Assembly (NCBI RefSeq): GCF_000485595.1
Contig: NW_014580540.1
Coordinates: forward strand, 1 to 22,855
Length of the DNA: 22,855 nt
Origin: Priapulus caudatus
Taxonomy: Eukaryota > Priapulida > Priapulimorpha > Priapulimorphida > Priapulidae
Reading direction: 5' to 3'
Position 1 is the stretch's first letter. Every line of letters starts with the position of its first letter. The position numbers and the translations under genes are program-made. Shown here in pieces: positions 9,262 to 18,244 of this stretch. The notes below the pieces were generated by a model. It saw nothing but the letters and a program-made list of their open reading frames with translations. It made no database searches and had not been told where the DNA came from.

Positions 9262-9368
9262 CCCATTTTCCTCCTGAAAGTAGGGGGGGATGATTGTACA
9301 CGCCATCCCCCCACGTCAATATGTGGGGGGGATGCACCCCCCCCATCCCCCCGCTATCTACGCCCCTG
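9262..9368 (+). repeat. Right terminus of the hAT-like element
   Basis: Second copy of the terminal block described at 8958-9048. This one is followed directly by the CGCGTGAC duplication, so it is the functional outer end. It has long C and G runs (9307-9313, 9326-9332, 9337-9344). Confidence 0.8.
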
Positions 9369-9376
9369 CGCGTGAC
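9369..9376 (+). repeat. Right 8-bp target-site duplication (CGCGTGAC)
   Basis: Identical to 7610-7617 and directly adjacent to the right terminus GCCCCTG. Confidence 0.85.
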
Positions 9377-9494
9377 AATGAAATCACTGTCGCGTGATAT
9401 TTATAACCCCAGCGTGAAGGACACGCGCAAGGCCATTGTTTAGTAATTTAGTAGCTTCGCGATTGTGTTATTGCACGTGCTTGTGTGCATTTTG

Positions 9495-9608
9495 GCGCGA
9501 AGCCTTGTCATTGGCTGAGAGATATGTCTCTTCAATGCGCGATGCGCAAAGTCAGTAACCAACGCGCAATATGTAATTTTCGGCCCGAAGCGTTATCATT
9601 GGTTAATA
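9495..9608 (+). promoter_or_regulatory. Duplicated CCAAT-type promoter module
   Basis: A roughly 25-bp module repeats about 87 bp apart: GCGCGAAGCCTTGTCATTGG near 9495 and GCCCGAAGCGTTATCATTGG near 9583. Each ends in ATTGG, the reverse complement of CCAAT. They lie 130 and 40 bases upstream of the TATA box, a typical position for NF-Y type sites. Confidence 0.6.
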
Positions 9609-9633
9609 AGATGTGCATTTGAATCCGCGGGGG

Positions 9634-9643
9634 CTATATAAAG
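9634..9643 (+). promoter_or_regulatory. TATA box of the LTR-like promoter
   Basis: CTATATAAAG in a GC-rich setting. Transcription would be expected to begin near 9663-9670 (GGACCGGACCGGCAC). Confidence 0.65.
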
Positions 9644-9881
9644 AGGACTTTGCCACGATTTAGGACCGGACCGGCACTAAACATCGGCACTAAAGTTAGA
9701 CAACCGTTAGGATAGCCAGCTAGGGACACGAAAGCGAGAGTAGTTAGATAGAATGCAGAATTTAGGATAAACGTAACTATTTTACCGGGGGAAAGGAGTG
9801 GGAGCTAGAGCGGATATATACCCAGAGTGTATAAATTATATTGTATGTCACCTCCGCGAATGCGGACATGTTTTGTTCTGG

Positions 9882-9887
9882 AATAAA
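9882..9887 (+). terminator. Poly(A) signal AATAAA of the LTR
   Basis: AATAAA about 220 bases after the predicted start site, just after TGTTTTGTTCTGG and before a short pyrimidine-rich stretch. The order TATA, start, poly(A) signal within one unit is what an LTR R region requires. Confidence 0.55.
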
Positions 9888-10126
9888 AGGCTCTCTATAA
9901 GCCACTAAACGTATTCCCGGCTTGTGTAGTATCTCTGTCGAGCTACATCCACGCACACTCACGCACTCCGCAAACCTGCCGAAGAGCCGGCGATAAACCG
10001 CCGGTAGGTACAGAAACACAACGCACAAGGTACTACATACGATCACAAAAACAGTGAGAATAACATACGCACACGTACACTCAACAACAACACGGCGAGG
10101 AGCAGCGAAGGAGACGAATCGCTACA

Positions 10127-10576
10127 TTATATATATGGCTTGATTGCTCGATTCACATGAAAAGCCAGGTGTGTAACCCTCGGAACACATGCTAGAGTTA
10201 ACCATAATCGAGATTCTATTTTCGGGAACCCAAGTAATTACGTTGGAAAATGTCCAAGAACTGCAGTATTTATATAAACGGAGAGAAAATCAATCGAGAA
10301 TATACATGGGCGCATGTCTCATTCGACGTTCAGAAAGTAGAATTCCTACACACAATTATTAATTAAACAGCCAGCTTAATGAAAACAGCATGTGTGCAAT
10401 AGTTATAGAATTAAACTAAATTTTTTCATTTATTGTTCACAGTACGGGTGAACTAAATTCGAAGGATACTAGCAGCTATTCGCCGAATAACCAACTAATG
10501 TATCCCCTTTTCACTTCGTAAAAGTGTTGTTTCCCCCCATCTGTTCTGGGGACGTGCCCCTTTGCACTTCCCTGCT
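10127..10576. other. AT-rich stretch with no recognised feature
   Basis: No ORF of note, no tandem repeat and no RNA gene signal was seen. It lies between the LTR-like unit and the 16-bp minisatellite. Confidence 0.5.
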
Positions 10577-11180
10577 TTGTGCTTGTCTGTTGGTGTGCTT
10601 GCCTGGTGTTGTGCTTGCCTGGTGTTGTGCTTGTCTGCTGATGTGCTAGCCTGGCTTTATGCTTGTCTGTTGGTGTGCTAGCCTGGTGTTGTGTTAGCCT
10701 GGTGTTGTGCTTGTATGTTGGTGTGCTTGCCTGGCTTCTTGCTTGTCTGCTGGTGTGCTTGCCTGGTGTTGTGCTTGTCTGCTGATGTGCTTGCCTGGTG
10801 TTGTGCTTGTCTGCTGATGTGCTAGCCTGGCTTTATGCTTGTCTGTTGGTGTGCTAGCCTGGCGTTGTGCTTGTCTGCTGGTGTGCTAGCCTGGTGTTGT
10901 GCTAACCTGGTGTTGTGCTTGTCTGGTGTTGTGCTTGTCTGTTGGTGTACTTTCCTGCTGGTGTGCTAGCCTGGCGTTGTGCTTGTCTGTTGGTATGCTT
11001 GCCTGGCTTCTTGCTTGTCTGCATATGTACTCAGCTGCCTGTGTCCCTGTCTATGCTCTAACCTGTCCGCGTGCTTGACTTCCGGCCTGCGTGTTGCCTG
11101 TCTATGCGCCTGGTTGTGAGTATGCTCTCTTACCTTTGGGCTTGGCTGTCTGTGCCTTTGTCTGACGGTGTGCTTGGGTT
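10577..11180. repeat. 16-bp minisatellite
   Basis: Two 16-bp unit types alternate, GTGCTTGTCTGTTGGT and GTGCTTGCCTGGTGTT, with variants such as GTGCTAGCCTGGCTTT. About 28 units are clean to roughly 11025; the rest is degenerate. The period is not a multiple of three, and the 134-residue antisense frame over 10966-11370 is a Gln/His/Arg-rich reading of this repeat, not a gene. Confidence 0.93.
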
Positions 11181-11186
11181 TCTGTG

Positions 11187-11219
11187 TTATTCCATCACCG
11201 GACACTGGTGATGGAATAA
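11187..11219. repeat. Perfect 13-bp hairpin
   Basis: TTATTCCATCACC (11187-11199), 7-base loop, GGTGATGGAATAA (11207-11219). It spans the junction between the minisatellite and the left edge of the long repeat. The second copy of the long repeat keeps the loop region (ACCGGACACTG) but not the palindrome. Confidence 0.88.
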
Positions 11220-13103
11220 ATGTTTTGTGAGTCCCGGGGAGAGCCCAGAAGTATCCCTGTCTCAAACGTTCTATCTGCACAAGTGGGTGTAGCGATAACC
11301 TCAATGAAATGCAATAGCCCAAATCAATGATCACCCCTACAATCGCTGTTTTACTCATCACAATAGCCACGGTAACATGTACAGAATAGAGCGCAATCGG
11401 CCGCGTTTATCTATCAACTCAAGTCTTTTTCCCTCGATGCGGTCACGACTCTTGCTTCCAATGCGATGAACACGGAAATATCGTGCGTTTACACCTAGTA
11501 ACTAGTAGTATAACCGTCAGCAAATAGGAACGCACAAGATTCATATGATTGCAACGCATACTAACCCATGTGTATATGTAGTTCCTTCAATTACAACGTG
11601 TGCATAATATGGGACTTGTTCTAATGCTACGGAGGGTAACGCATTATATATAACATAATATATACTTGACATTGGGCATAACATCGCGTAATAATATGGA
11701 ATCACGAATACTACATAATATAGTGACTTACACATTATACACATAGTTAATTATACACAATTACACAATTATACACATAGTGACTTGCACGCATTATTAT
11801 ATTTTATGTACGTGTTTATTAGACATGCGAATTTTACAGCGGTTTACACTATAAGGACGATAACGAGATAAAATAAGCTAATTAACACAATTTGTAGCAA
11901 GCGTTTTCGTAACAATGTGTAATATAGTAGCAGTGGTTAATAATAACAAATTGTCAATAACGACATAATGACAATTTGTCCTTATTAACCCCTGATAGTG
12001 AAATATGAAGCGCAGTAATCAAGGTCAACAGATGGCGAATGCCGCTCAGTCACGACACTGTGCGTAATAAACACAACTCAGTGGTTTTTCAATACCATTT
12101 ACATATAAAGCATTTTTACGAATAGGTACGATAGTGGATTACACTAGTGGAGAACGATGCAGGGAGACCTACTTGCATTGTACTCTATTTCAGGAGTGAG
12201 GTCGCTTGAAATCACCTTGTAGAATATGCGTACATCGAGGCAAATTTAACAAGTAGTACAAGTCCCACAAGAACACATCTACCTTTTAGTGTCTCCAGAT
12301 TAGAGGCGCGAATAACATAATTGACAGGCGATAATAATGGCACATAAGTGTGATAGGTAATGAAAATTTAGAGCAGCCGAACAGCAACAATTTTTTTCGC
12401 GACAGCACATACGGTAATACATCGCGCAGTTTAGCGGGTACACGCGTGCTGCCGTGGTTGGCGAGCAACCCTACCTCACTGTCTGCATGAGTGGCAGCAA
12501 ATGCTTGTCTCAATAGTGAGCAACAGTGAGCAAATGCTTAGAGTGAGCTACGTGATCTCACTTGCTTCGAATACAATGTCCACGTCGGCACGATTGCGAC
12601 TGTCGCGCTCAATGACCGGAGTATTATAGCCGTATGCACACAGGAACAGCAGTGAGCTCTATGATTACCATGCTACTGTGTGGACATCTGATATCATTAT
12701 AACAACACAATAATTACAAATAACAGCAAGTGTAACGTTCTTTACGATAACGAGGTACAACAGCAGAAAGACGTTTCATAATGATTCCATCAATAAGTGT
12801 ATAACTCCAAGTATAAGTGTGTGTAAGACGATAAACACGACGCATACGTCATGTAAATACGGTAGGGAATTTTTCTTGCGACAATATATCTCTGTCATTT
12901 ATCGACAAACCCACACGCCTCCTACACACGATACCTGACATATCGTACATATAGCTAACATACACTACGCGTGACACATGCATTTACGCGTTTGGTAGAT
13001 GCTCTACAACTTTGTCTGTCTACCTTAATTGTTTGGCTCGACTCTGCTGCACGTATTTATTTTTCATTTTTTGTCCGTCCTCTGTTTCCCTATTTCCTGC
13101 TAT
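11197..13103 (+). repeat. Long dispersed repeat, copy 1 (about 1.9 kb)
   Basis: Aligns by eye, in the same orientation, with 20574-22530. The match runs from ACCGGACACTG to TATTTCCTGCTAT. It is nearly identical from about 11480 onward and less so, with more small indels, in the first 280 bases. It has no recognisable transposase, polymerase or terminal repeats. Two short antisense frames (11541-11744 and 12286-12513) stay open in both copies, which is expected at this level of identity and is not by itself evidence of coding. It may be a non-autonomous transposon, a fragment of a larger element or a segmental duplication. Confidence 0.92.
11935..11990. repeat. Conserved hairpin in long repeat, copy 1
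   Basis: Core arms ACAAATTGTCA (11946-11956) and TGACAATTTGT (11969-11979) are perfect. Outer arms GGTTAATAA and TTATTAACC extend the stem with a small interruption. The structure is present in the second copy at 21341-21405. Confidence 0.8.
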
Positions 13104-13445
13104 ATTGGGCTGTCCTTATCAGTCTGTCAAGTATCCATCTGCATTACACGTCTCGTCTTCTCCATCTGTCACCTCTCTCTCTTTAATCGCCAGCTGTCTT
13201 TGTCCATGAGACAGCTGTTCTACTGCACGTGTCTCCAGTCCTTCTCCATCTGCAATGTCTTCGACTACTCTATGTACATCTTCTAATGCTTCTGCCACTT
13301 CTCTTCCTCTTCCCGTCCTCAGTTTATCATCGCATATTGCTTGGATCTCTACCTGTGTCTCCTGTCTTCCGTGCCGTGGAAAAACTGACTGCTGAGACTA
13401 TTCGACTAATTCTGCAGATCAGACATTCTGAGATTAGATAAAATA
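13104..13445. other. Pyrimidine-rich stretch, no gene seen
   Basis: CTGTC, CCATCTGC and TCTCTC words recur. Overlapping Leu/Ser/Cys-rich open frames in all forward frames are a result of the pyrimidine bias. It is not present after the second copy of the long repeat. Confidence 0.5.
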
Positions 13446-14284
13446 ACAGTAGACGAAGTGGGAAGTAGACTAACCCGGATGTTACAGGGGCACCAGCGTG
13501 TATGCTCTGCAGATAAGCTTTTCGAGAAATGGTGTGAAATGATGCAATTTTCTGAAAAGTTCAAAATGCTGGGAAGTGGGAAATATTTAATTTGTACATT
13601 TTCTTGTGGAAATGAATCAATAAAATGCCTTTTTAACTTGAGATAAGTTACTGCATCCTTTCAAACTTTCGTATGTGCTCCTTTGCTGAAGAGTCCGTAG
13701 AATGTTTCCCCAGAAAATAATAGGCCCTACAGGCAGCCACACACCACCAGCATCTACGTAAAATAGAAAAGGAATTATTTTGTGTGTGTTTTAAACGATA
13801 GGTATAGACGTATGGTATACTGCAATTTCTCGCAATCTAGGCATGAAAAAACTGTGCCCTCCAGAACGTCTTATTCATGCAAAAACGCTGTACGCCTACA
13901 ATACAAATAAACATCAAAAACTTATTACGAACCATGCAGTTTCGTTACTTATTTGGATGTTTCCGTTCACACATCTGTCTGGAGTATCCGTAGAAATAAT
14001 ATAGGCTACTAGTTAGACTATTAGTGTCTCTATATGTTTCTATGGGAGTATCACAGGAATTCTGAAAAATAACGCACGTATACCGGCCAGACACGCGTGT
14101 TCCATATATACACGTTGGATGTAAAATGCATTCCATGTTGCAAACCTTGTAATGATGTTGATGGGTATAGCTGAGAACTGATATGGCCGATATATTACTG
14201 TTAGCGTAGACAACGATTTTTATCGTCAGTCGTGATTCAGCTGCTTCGTGATTTTTGCCAGACATGTCTCGATCCCATCCAGAA

Positions 14285-14285
<1 letters not shown>
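13446..14285. other. No recognised feature
   Basis: A 62-residue open frame at 13458-13646 has no recognisable domain. AATAAA-like motifs occur at 13619 and 13904. Nothing else supports a gene. Confidence 0.45.
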
Positions 14286-14374
<89 letters not shown>

Positions 14375-14376
14375 CA

Positions 14377-14421
<45 letters not shown>

Positions 14422-14436
14422 ACACACACACAACAC
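14286..14436. repeat. (AC)n microsatellite
   Basis: About 75 AC dinucleotides with three short interruptions (ACAACACC near 14372, CC near 14420 and ACAAC near 14431). All Thr-His or Cys-Val open frames on both strands here are translations of it. Confidence 0.98.
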
Positions 14437-14485
14437 ATATATATATTATATTATAATTAATATATATATATACATATATATATAA
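14437..14485. repeat. AT-rich simple repeat
   Basis: Runs of AT dinucleotides directly after the AC tract, including TATATATATA at 14461-14470. Confidence 0.9.
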
Positions 14486-14964
14486 TAGCGTTAGAACGCC
14501 TATCATTCGTTACATTGACTTTCATTTTGCCTCAGGCATATATTATACGAATTCTAAGACCGCTTGGATTTGAGCTTATTTTAGTGATTTTATCAAATTT
14601 TAGTGAAGTATGATTACTTATTGCGAACTGAATAAAGGTGCAAATATTTAATGTAAAATAGAAGTAACCCATTAGCACCCTCTTTTATGGCTCCCACGAG
14701 AAAACTCAATTGCGAAATTTCATTTTGTGTGAGCGACTTTTACTTCACTATAAAACTTACATATATATATATTATTGACCTGATACATGCATATTTACTA
14801 CTTCAGAACACTAAATGTGCGTATGAATTTCACCTACTGTGTGTAGCTAGCAAAGTAAACATAGCGACTTCCCCCAGACCACCCACGACCATCCAGTTTG
14901 AGAACACTATTATAATGTGGTCTGTAATGCCAGTGCCTGTTGCGGATTTCTCCTAACCACTTCC
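14486..14964. other. No recognised feature
   Basis: AT-rich unique-looking sequence. The 89-residue frame at 14687-14956 shows no domain I recognise. Confidence 0.4.
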
Positions 14965-15074
14965 GCTGGTTAATACGCTCACGCATAACTGGTTAACTGG
15001 TTAACTCATAACTGGTTAACGGATAACTGGTTATCTGGTTAACCGATTACGCTGGTTATACGCTCACGCATACC
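14965..15074. repeat. 9-bp tandem repeat (AACTGGTTA) between direct repeats
   Basis: AACTGGTTA recurs six or more times between 14988 and 15044. The block is bracketed by direct repeats GCTGGTTAATACGCTCACGC (14965) and GCTGGTTATACGCTCACGC (15051), which themselves begin with the repeat word. Confidence 0.85.
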
Positions 15075-15830
15075 AATGATTCTGTAACACTTTTGTTTAT
15101 TTTTATACAATTTACGACTTTATTTCACTATATACGCCTGTTAAAACCACTAGCTCTTTTGACATTATCATCCGCTCTCTCTCTGCTCACTTTACTCGAC
15201 TCGTGTACAACCCCTCTCTCTGAACACTGACCGACTCCTCCTAGTCCGCTTTCTCTGCTTGCTCTACTCAACTCGTCTCCTCGACGTCCCATCTGTCTGG
15301 TCAATCTACCTGCCCTTTTCACACATACCCGTTTGCTCTCTGTGAGCGCTCGCTTTCATTGCCCGCTCTTTTCATACTTACAGCCTTTCCCGCGCATTCT
15401 TATCTTTACCGTAATTTCTACACTATGCCCAAATAATTTCCTGGCATACATAATGCATACAACAACTACATAATTACATAACACTACGCGCACATGAAAG
15501 CAATATTTTACGACAATGCCATTAGAATAAAGTTTATTGTCCATAAGTGATATACAGTAATACGTGAATAAGAGGTCTACACATTATAAAATAATATTCC
15601 CACAAAAATGCTACATCATATAGACAGGCAGGCGCAGCTACTAGAATTAGAGAACGACTAAAAGTGCCTCCAATAGAATACCTAATTAAATACCACACAC
15701 TTATATTTATACACAAAAACATCTTTTCTCCAGTATTTCTCTATGTAACAGACTGTTTTCATTACATGTATTTGTATTTGAATTATATGCAATAAAGATT
15801 TAATAATAATAATACAAATAACAATAATAA
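15075..15830. other. No gene; pyrimidine-rich tract then AT-rich sequence
   Basis: 15160-15350 is pyrimidine-rich with recurring CTCGTCT, CTCACT and CCGCT words. After 15400 it is AT-rich, ending in a run of TAATAATAATA directly at the start of the reverse transcriptase fragment. AT-rich trinucleotide runs next to a LINE fragment may mark its insertion tail. Confidence 0.45.
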
Positions 15831-16328
15831 CTCTCTCCTTTGATATTCTGCTTAGCACTAACACCGCTTACCAACATGCTGAATATGCAGGGTCTGGGAT
15901 TTACAATCGATAAACACAAAACCATCAGCCACCTGCTCTACATAGATGACCTTAAACTGTTCACCAAGAACGAATATGAGCTGGAGCAGGCCTTGGTAAC
16001 AGTCAAAGCATTCAGTGATGACATCAAAATGGAGTTCGACTTGGAAACGTGTGCAACCACAATCTTAAAAGGTGGTAAGCTAGTAAATCGAAATATCGAG
16101 CTTGATTACAAGACAGCCCTCCAAAGTCTGAACCACGCCCACGCGAATACCTACAAATATCTTGGTGTTGACGAAAGTGATGGTATTCAGCATGCAAAGA
16201 TGAAGGAGAACATTGCTAAGGAGTACTACCGCCGAGTACGCCTAGTTCTCAAGTCTGAGCCCTGCTAAAAAAAAAACAAGATAACAGCGATCAATAGCCT
16301 GGCACTCCCGGTCCCCGTGTACAGGTTC
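15831..16328 (+). pseudogene. R2-like non-LTR reverse transcriptase fragment
   Basis: This is the part of a reverse transcriptase that copies element RNA at the insertion site. The fragment starts within motif B (LSPLIFCLALTPL from 15831), includes the catalytic YIDDLKLF at 15939-15962 (two catalytic Asp), a domain-6 segment (FDLETCATTILKGGKL) and domain 7 (YKYLGV, near 16154). Family likeness continues in the same frame past the TAA at 16266-16268 (INSLALPV) to 16328. The finger domain, motif A and everything after the thumb are missing. The TAA lies at the start of an A-run (16267-16276), so an indel pair could explain it. The wording resembles R2-annotated elements of marine invertebrates; assignment to R2 rather than a sister clade is uncertain. 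Confidence 0.85.
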
Positions 16329-16329
16329 N
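16329..16329. other. Ambiguous base (N) at a junction
   Basis: A single N lies exactly where the reverse transcriptase fragment ends and the next dispersed repeat begins. Confidence 0.95.
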
Positions 16330-16330
16330 C

Positions 16331-17263
16331 AACAATACAAACGAAGCAACTATACGTCCGAATATTACCGAAAATGTATTAGATTGTTGCTGTGCTCACG
16401 GTTGGATATCACTGTTAGTGTTCTCTATTCCGTGAGATATCCAGGATAGGAGTAATTAGACAGTGCATGTTGAGCCTCTATTGCAATCTTCTTGCACAGG
16501 TTGTGTGTTCTCGCCAGTTTGCAAGAGTTGTCACTTGCGACTCCACGATATTTTTTCCTCTTCGTGTCTCGTTCACTTTGCCAGGGTTCTGCCGATGCCT
16601 GCTATGTCTAGATAGCTATCTCACGCTTGCATTCTGCGGATCTGACCACGCTGGTTTCCGACGTTTTAATTACCTAAACACTCGGCGGGTTTAATTGGTC
16701 TCTATACGGCCTGCGTTTTCCGCCAATATCGTTTTGGAAAGTATTCACTGTTTTCAACCGCAGATGAAACCCTGCTGTGAGGATACATATATATGTGTTT
16801 TCTTCTGTATGGCAAACGAACACTATGCATAGGCAAGAACATTAAAATATAGACTTTATGCGATGAACTCTACGGATAGCGTGGGGAGACCAGCTGGCCC
16901 GACTTTAGACCAACTAGTTTATACTGAAATGACGATGTGCCCTTTGTTGGCAACCGCCGCTTTTCGCAATTCCTACAGCGCCTCAGCGCTCGGGGTAAAT
17001 TGAGTCGAAAGTTGCCTGTGCGCTATGCTCAGGAGTTTGCGCATGGGCCCAGTAACCTGCGGCGATGGAATTGCTATATTCAATTAAAATTTTAAGCCGA
17101 TTTCAGTATTAAATGTCTATCACTAACATGTCACCGTTTGATAAATAATAAGCCTTGGCTGTGCTTGCCTAACCCGCGACAGATTTGTTTCATACTGCAT
17201 GCTATATTATAATTTCATTGAAATGCTCGTATTTTTCTCAGATAGTGTGTGCGGGAACCCAAT
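16331..17263 (+). repeat. Dispersed repeat, copy A (about 0.93 kb)
   Basis: Aligns by eye with 19189-20228 in the same orientation. Shared landmarks are GTTGGATA, AATTAGACAG, CTATGTCTAGATAGCTATCT, GAGTTTGCGCATG and TATAATTTCATTGAAATGC, in that order. The two copies differ by many single-base insertions and deletions. The open frame 16467-16694 is not preserved in the other copy, so it is not a gene. Confidence 0.9.
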
Positions 17264-18129
17264 ATGTAATACAGTCGAAGGACGAATATGTTAGAGTAGC
17301 TAGGAGATAGGTCATGTTCGGGTGGTCATTATTTAGAACAGCTGCTGCAATAGTTCCGTAACGCGGATAGCAGGATGGAAATTAGGGATTATAGACAGGC
17401 ATGTAGGAGGACTGTGGAGAGACAATAGGGAGGCGTGGCTACCTATTGCGATACTATAACGCCGGCGTGTTCGGCCAGGAGACGGAGAGAGAGCCCCTAG
17501 TTTTGTCACAACAACGATAGACCTATACGATATTAGTATTGAGAGCAGCCACTGAACGTCAACACTCGTAAGTTATGTGAGGTTTATCGTGTACCTATAC
17601 TGTACGCATTCGCCAGTATTATGGCGGATTGCTAGCTAAGTGATGGAAACTATTAAAGATATTATGATACGTACATCTATTGCGTATTCTTTGGGGCTGT
17701 TATTATATGCATTTCATCTAGACGCCTAGCAAGGGGTGTATTCAACACACTCACGCGTAACACTGATACGATCACGGGTAGACGCGTCTACCTTACAGTG
17801 GAGCGTGACCAGCGCGCTAATTTTGCTAAGCGTTTTGTTAATGTTAAGAGAATATTGTGTTTGTTTGTTGATTCAGCCATTACCCATGAGTCTAACAACT
17901 GTCATTTTTTTTTTACACGAGTGCTATTTCGACGCACGATCGACAGTTAATTCGTGAGAGTGATCGAACGAGTTGAACTTGCCACAGCACCGTGTGTTCG
18001 TCAATCGCACCAGCACAACCATGGAAATTTCTGTAAGTACATCAGCTTTCTTATAGATTATGGTGTTAAAATCTGCCATATTTCAGTTGTGGACGTATAG
18101 CTACCATCCGCCAGTGTTTATGATACACG
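17264..18129. other. No gene established; one possible splice-donor site
   Basis: ATG at 18021 in a good context (ACCATGG) is followed 12 bases later by a consensus splice donor, GTAAGT, at 18033. This could be a short first coding exon, but there is no supporting second exon in the window. Otherwise I see nothing. Confidence 0.3.
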
Positions 18130-18230
18130 CCCACACGCCCCAACGCCTCGGGGTTAAATATTGAGTCTGAAAGTTGCTTGCTGCGCCTATGCTCAGAGTT
18201 TGCGCATGCCCAGTACCTGCGGAGTAATTG
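18130..18230 (+). repeat. Dispersed repeat, copy C (partial)
   Basis: Matches the central part of copies A and B: ACGCCTCGGGGTTAAAT, TTGAGTCTGAAAGTTGC, GAGTTTGCGCATGCCCAG and ACCTGCGG. Only about 100 bases of the repeat are present. It stops just before the antisense reverse transcriptase fragment. Confidence 0.8.
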
Positions 18231-18244
18231 CCACTTTTGAACTC

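Larger units (their letters stand above)
7618..9368 (+). mobile_element. Non-autonomous hAT-like DNA transposon, 1751 bp
   Basis: Left end CAGTGGCGTAGGCAG; the right end in reverse complement is CAGGGGCGTAGATAG, which matches at 12 of 15 positions. It is flanked by a perfect 8-bp duplication, CGCGTGAC. An 8-bp target duplication with CAG-starting termini fits the hAT superfamily, though P-like elements also duplicate 8 bp. No transposase is encoded; the open frames inside (for example 7555-8100 on the minus strand) run across terminal and palindromic repeats and are not genes. An internal copy of the right terminus (8958-9048) and a second left-terminus-like motif CAGTGGCGGACCCAG at 7976 suggest a nested or rearranged composite. 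Confidence 0.72.
7183..10126 (+). mobile_element. Probable LTR (about 1.19 kb) split by a hAT-like insertion
   Basis: Starts TGTAGC (7183-7188) and ends GCTACA (10121-10126), an inverted terminal hexamer of the TG...CA type. Removing the hAT-like insertion and one 8-bp duplication leaves about 1185 bp. The joined sequence carries two CCAAT-type boxes (reverse orientation, near 9509 and 9597), a TATA box at 9634-9643 and AATAAA at 9882-9887, in the U3-R-U5 order. An alternative right end is GCTACA at 9942-9947, which would give about 1.0 kb. No second LTR is in the window, so identity cannot be tested by comparing LTRs, and no flanking target duplication was found. It could be the 3' LTR of an element containing the gag or ORF upstream, or a solo LTR. 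Confidence 0.55.

Noticed and set aside
10966-11370. 134-residue minus-strand Gln/His/Arg-rich frame
   Set aside because: It spans the 16-bp minisatellite and the hairpin, and is not preserved in copy 2 of the long repeat.
13012-13286. Possible small membrane protein (Leu/Ser/Cys-rich frames)
   Set aside because: All three frames look alike because the DNA is pyrimidine-rich; similar hydrophobic frames arise by chance.
14226-14506. Thr-His and Cys-Val repeat proteins
   Set aside because: Translations of the AC microsatellite.
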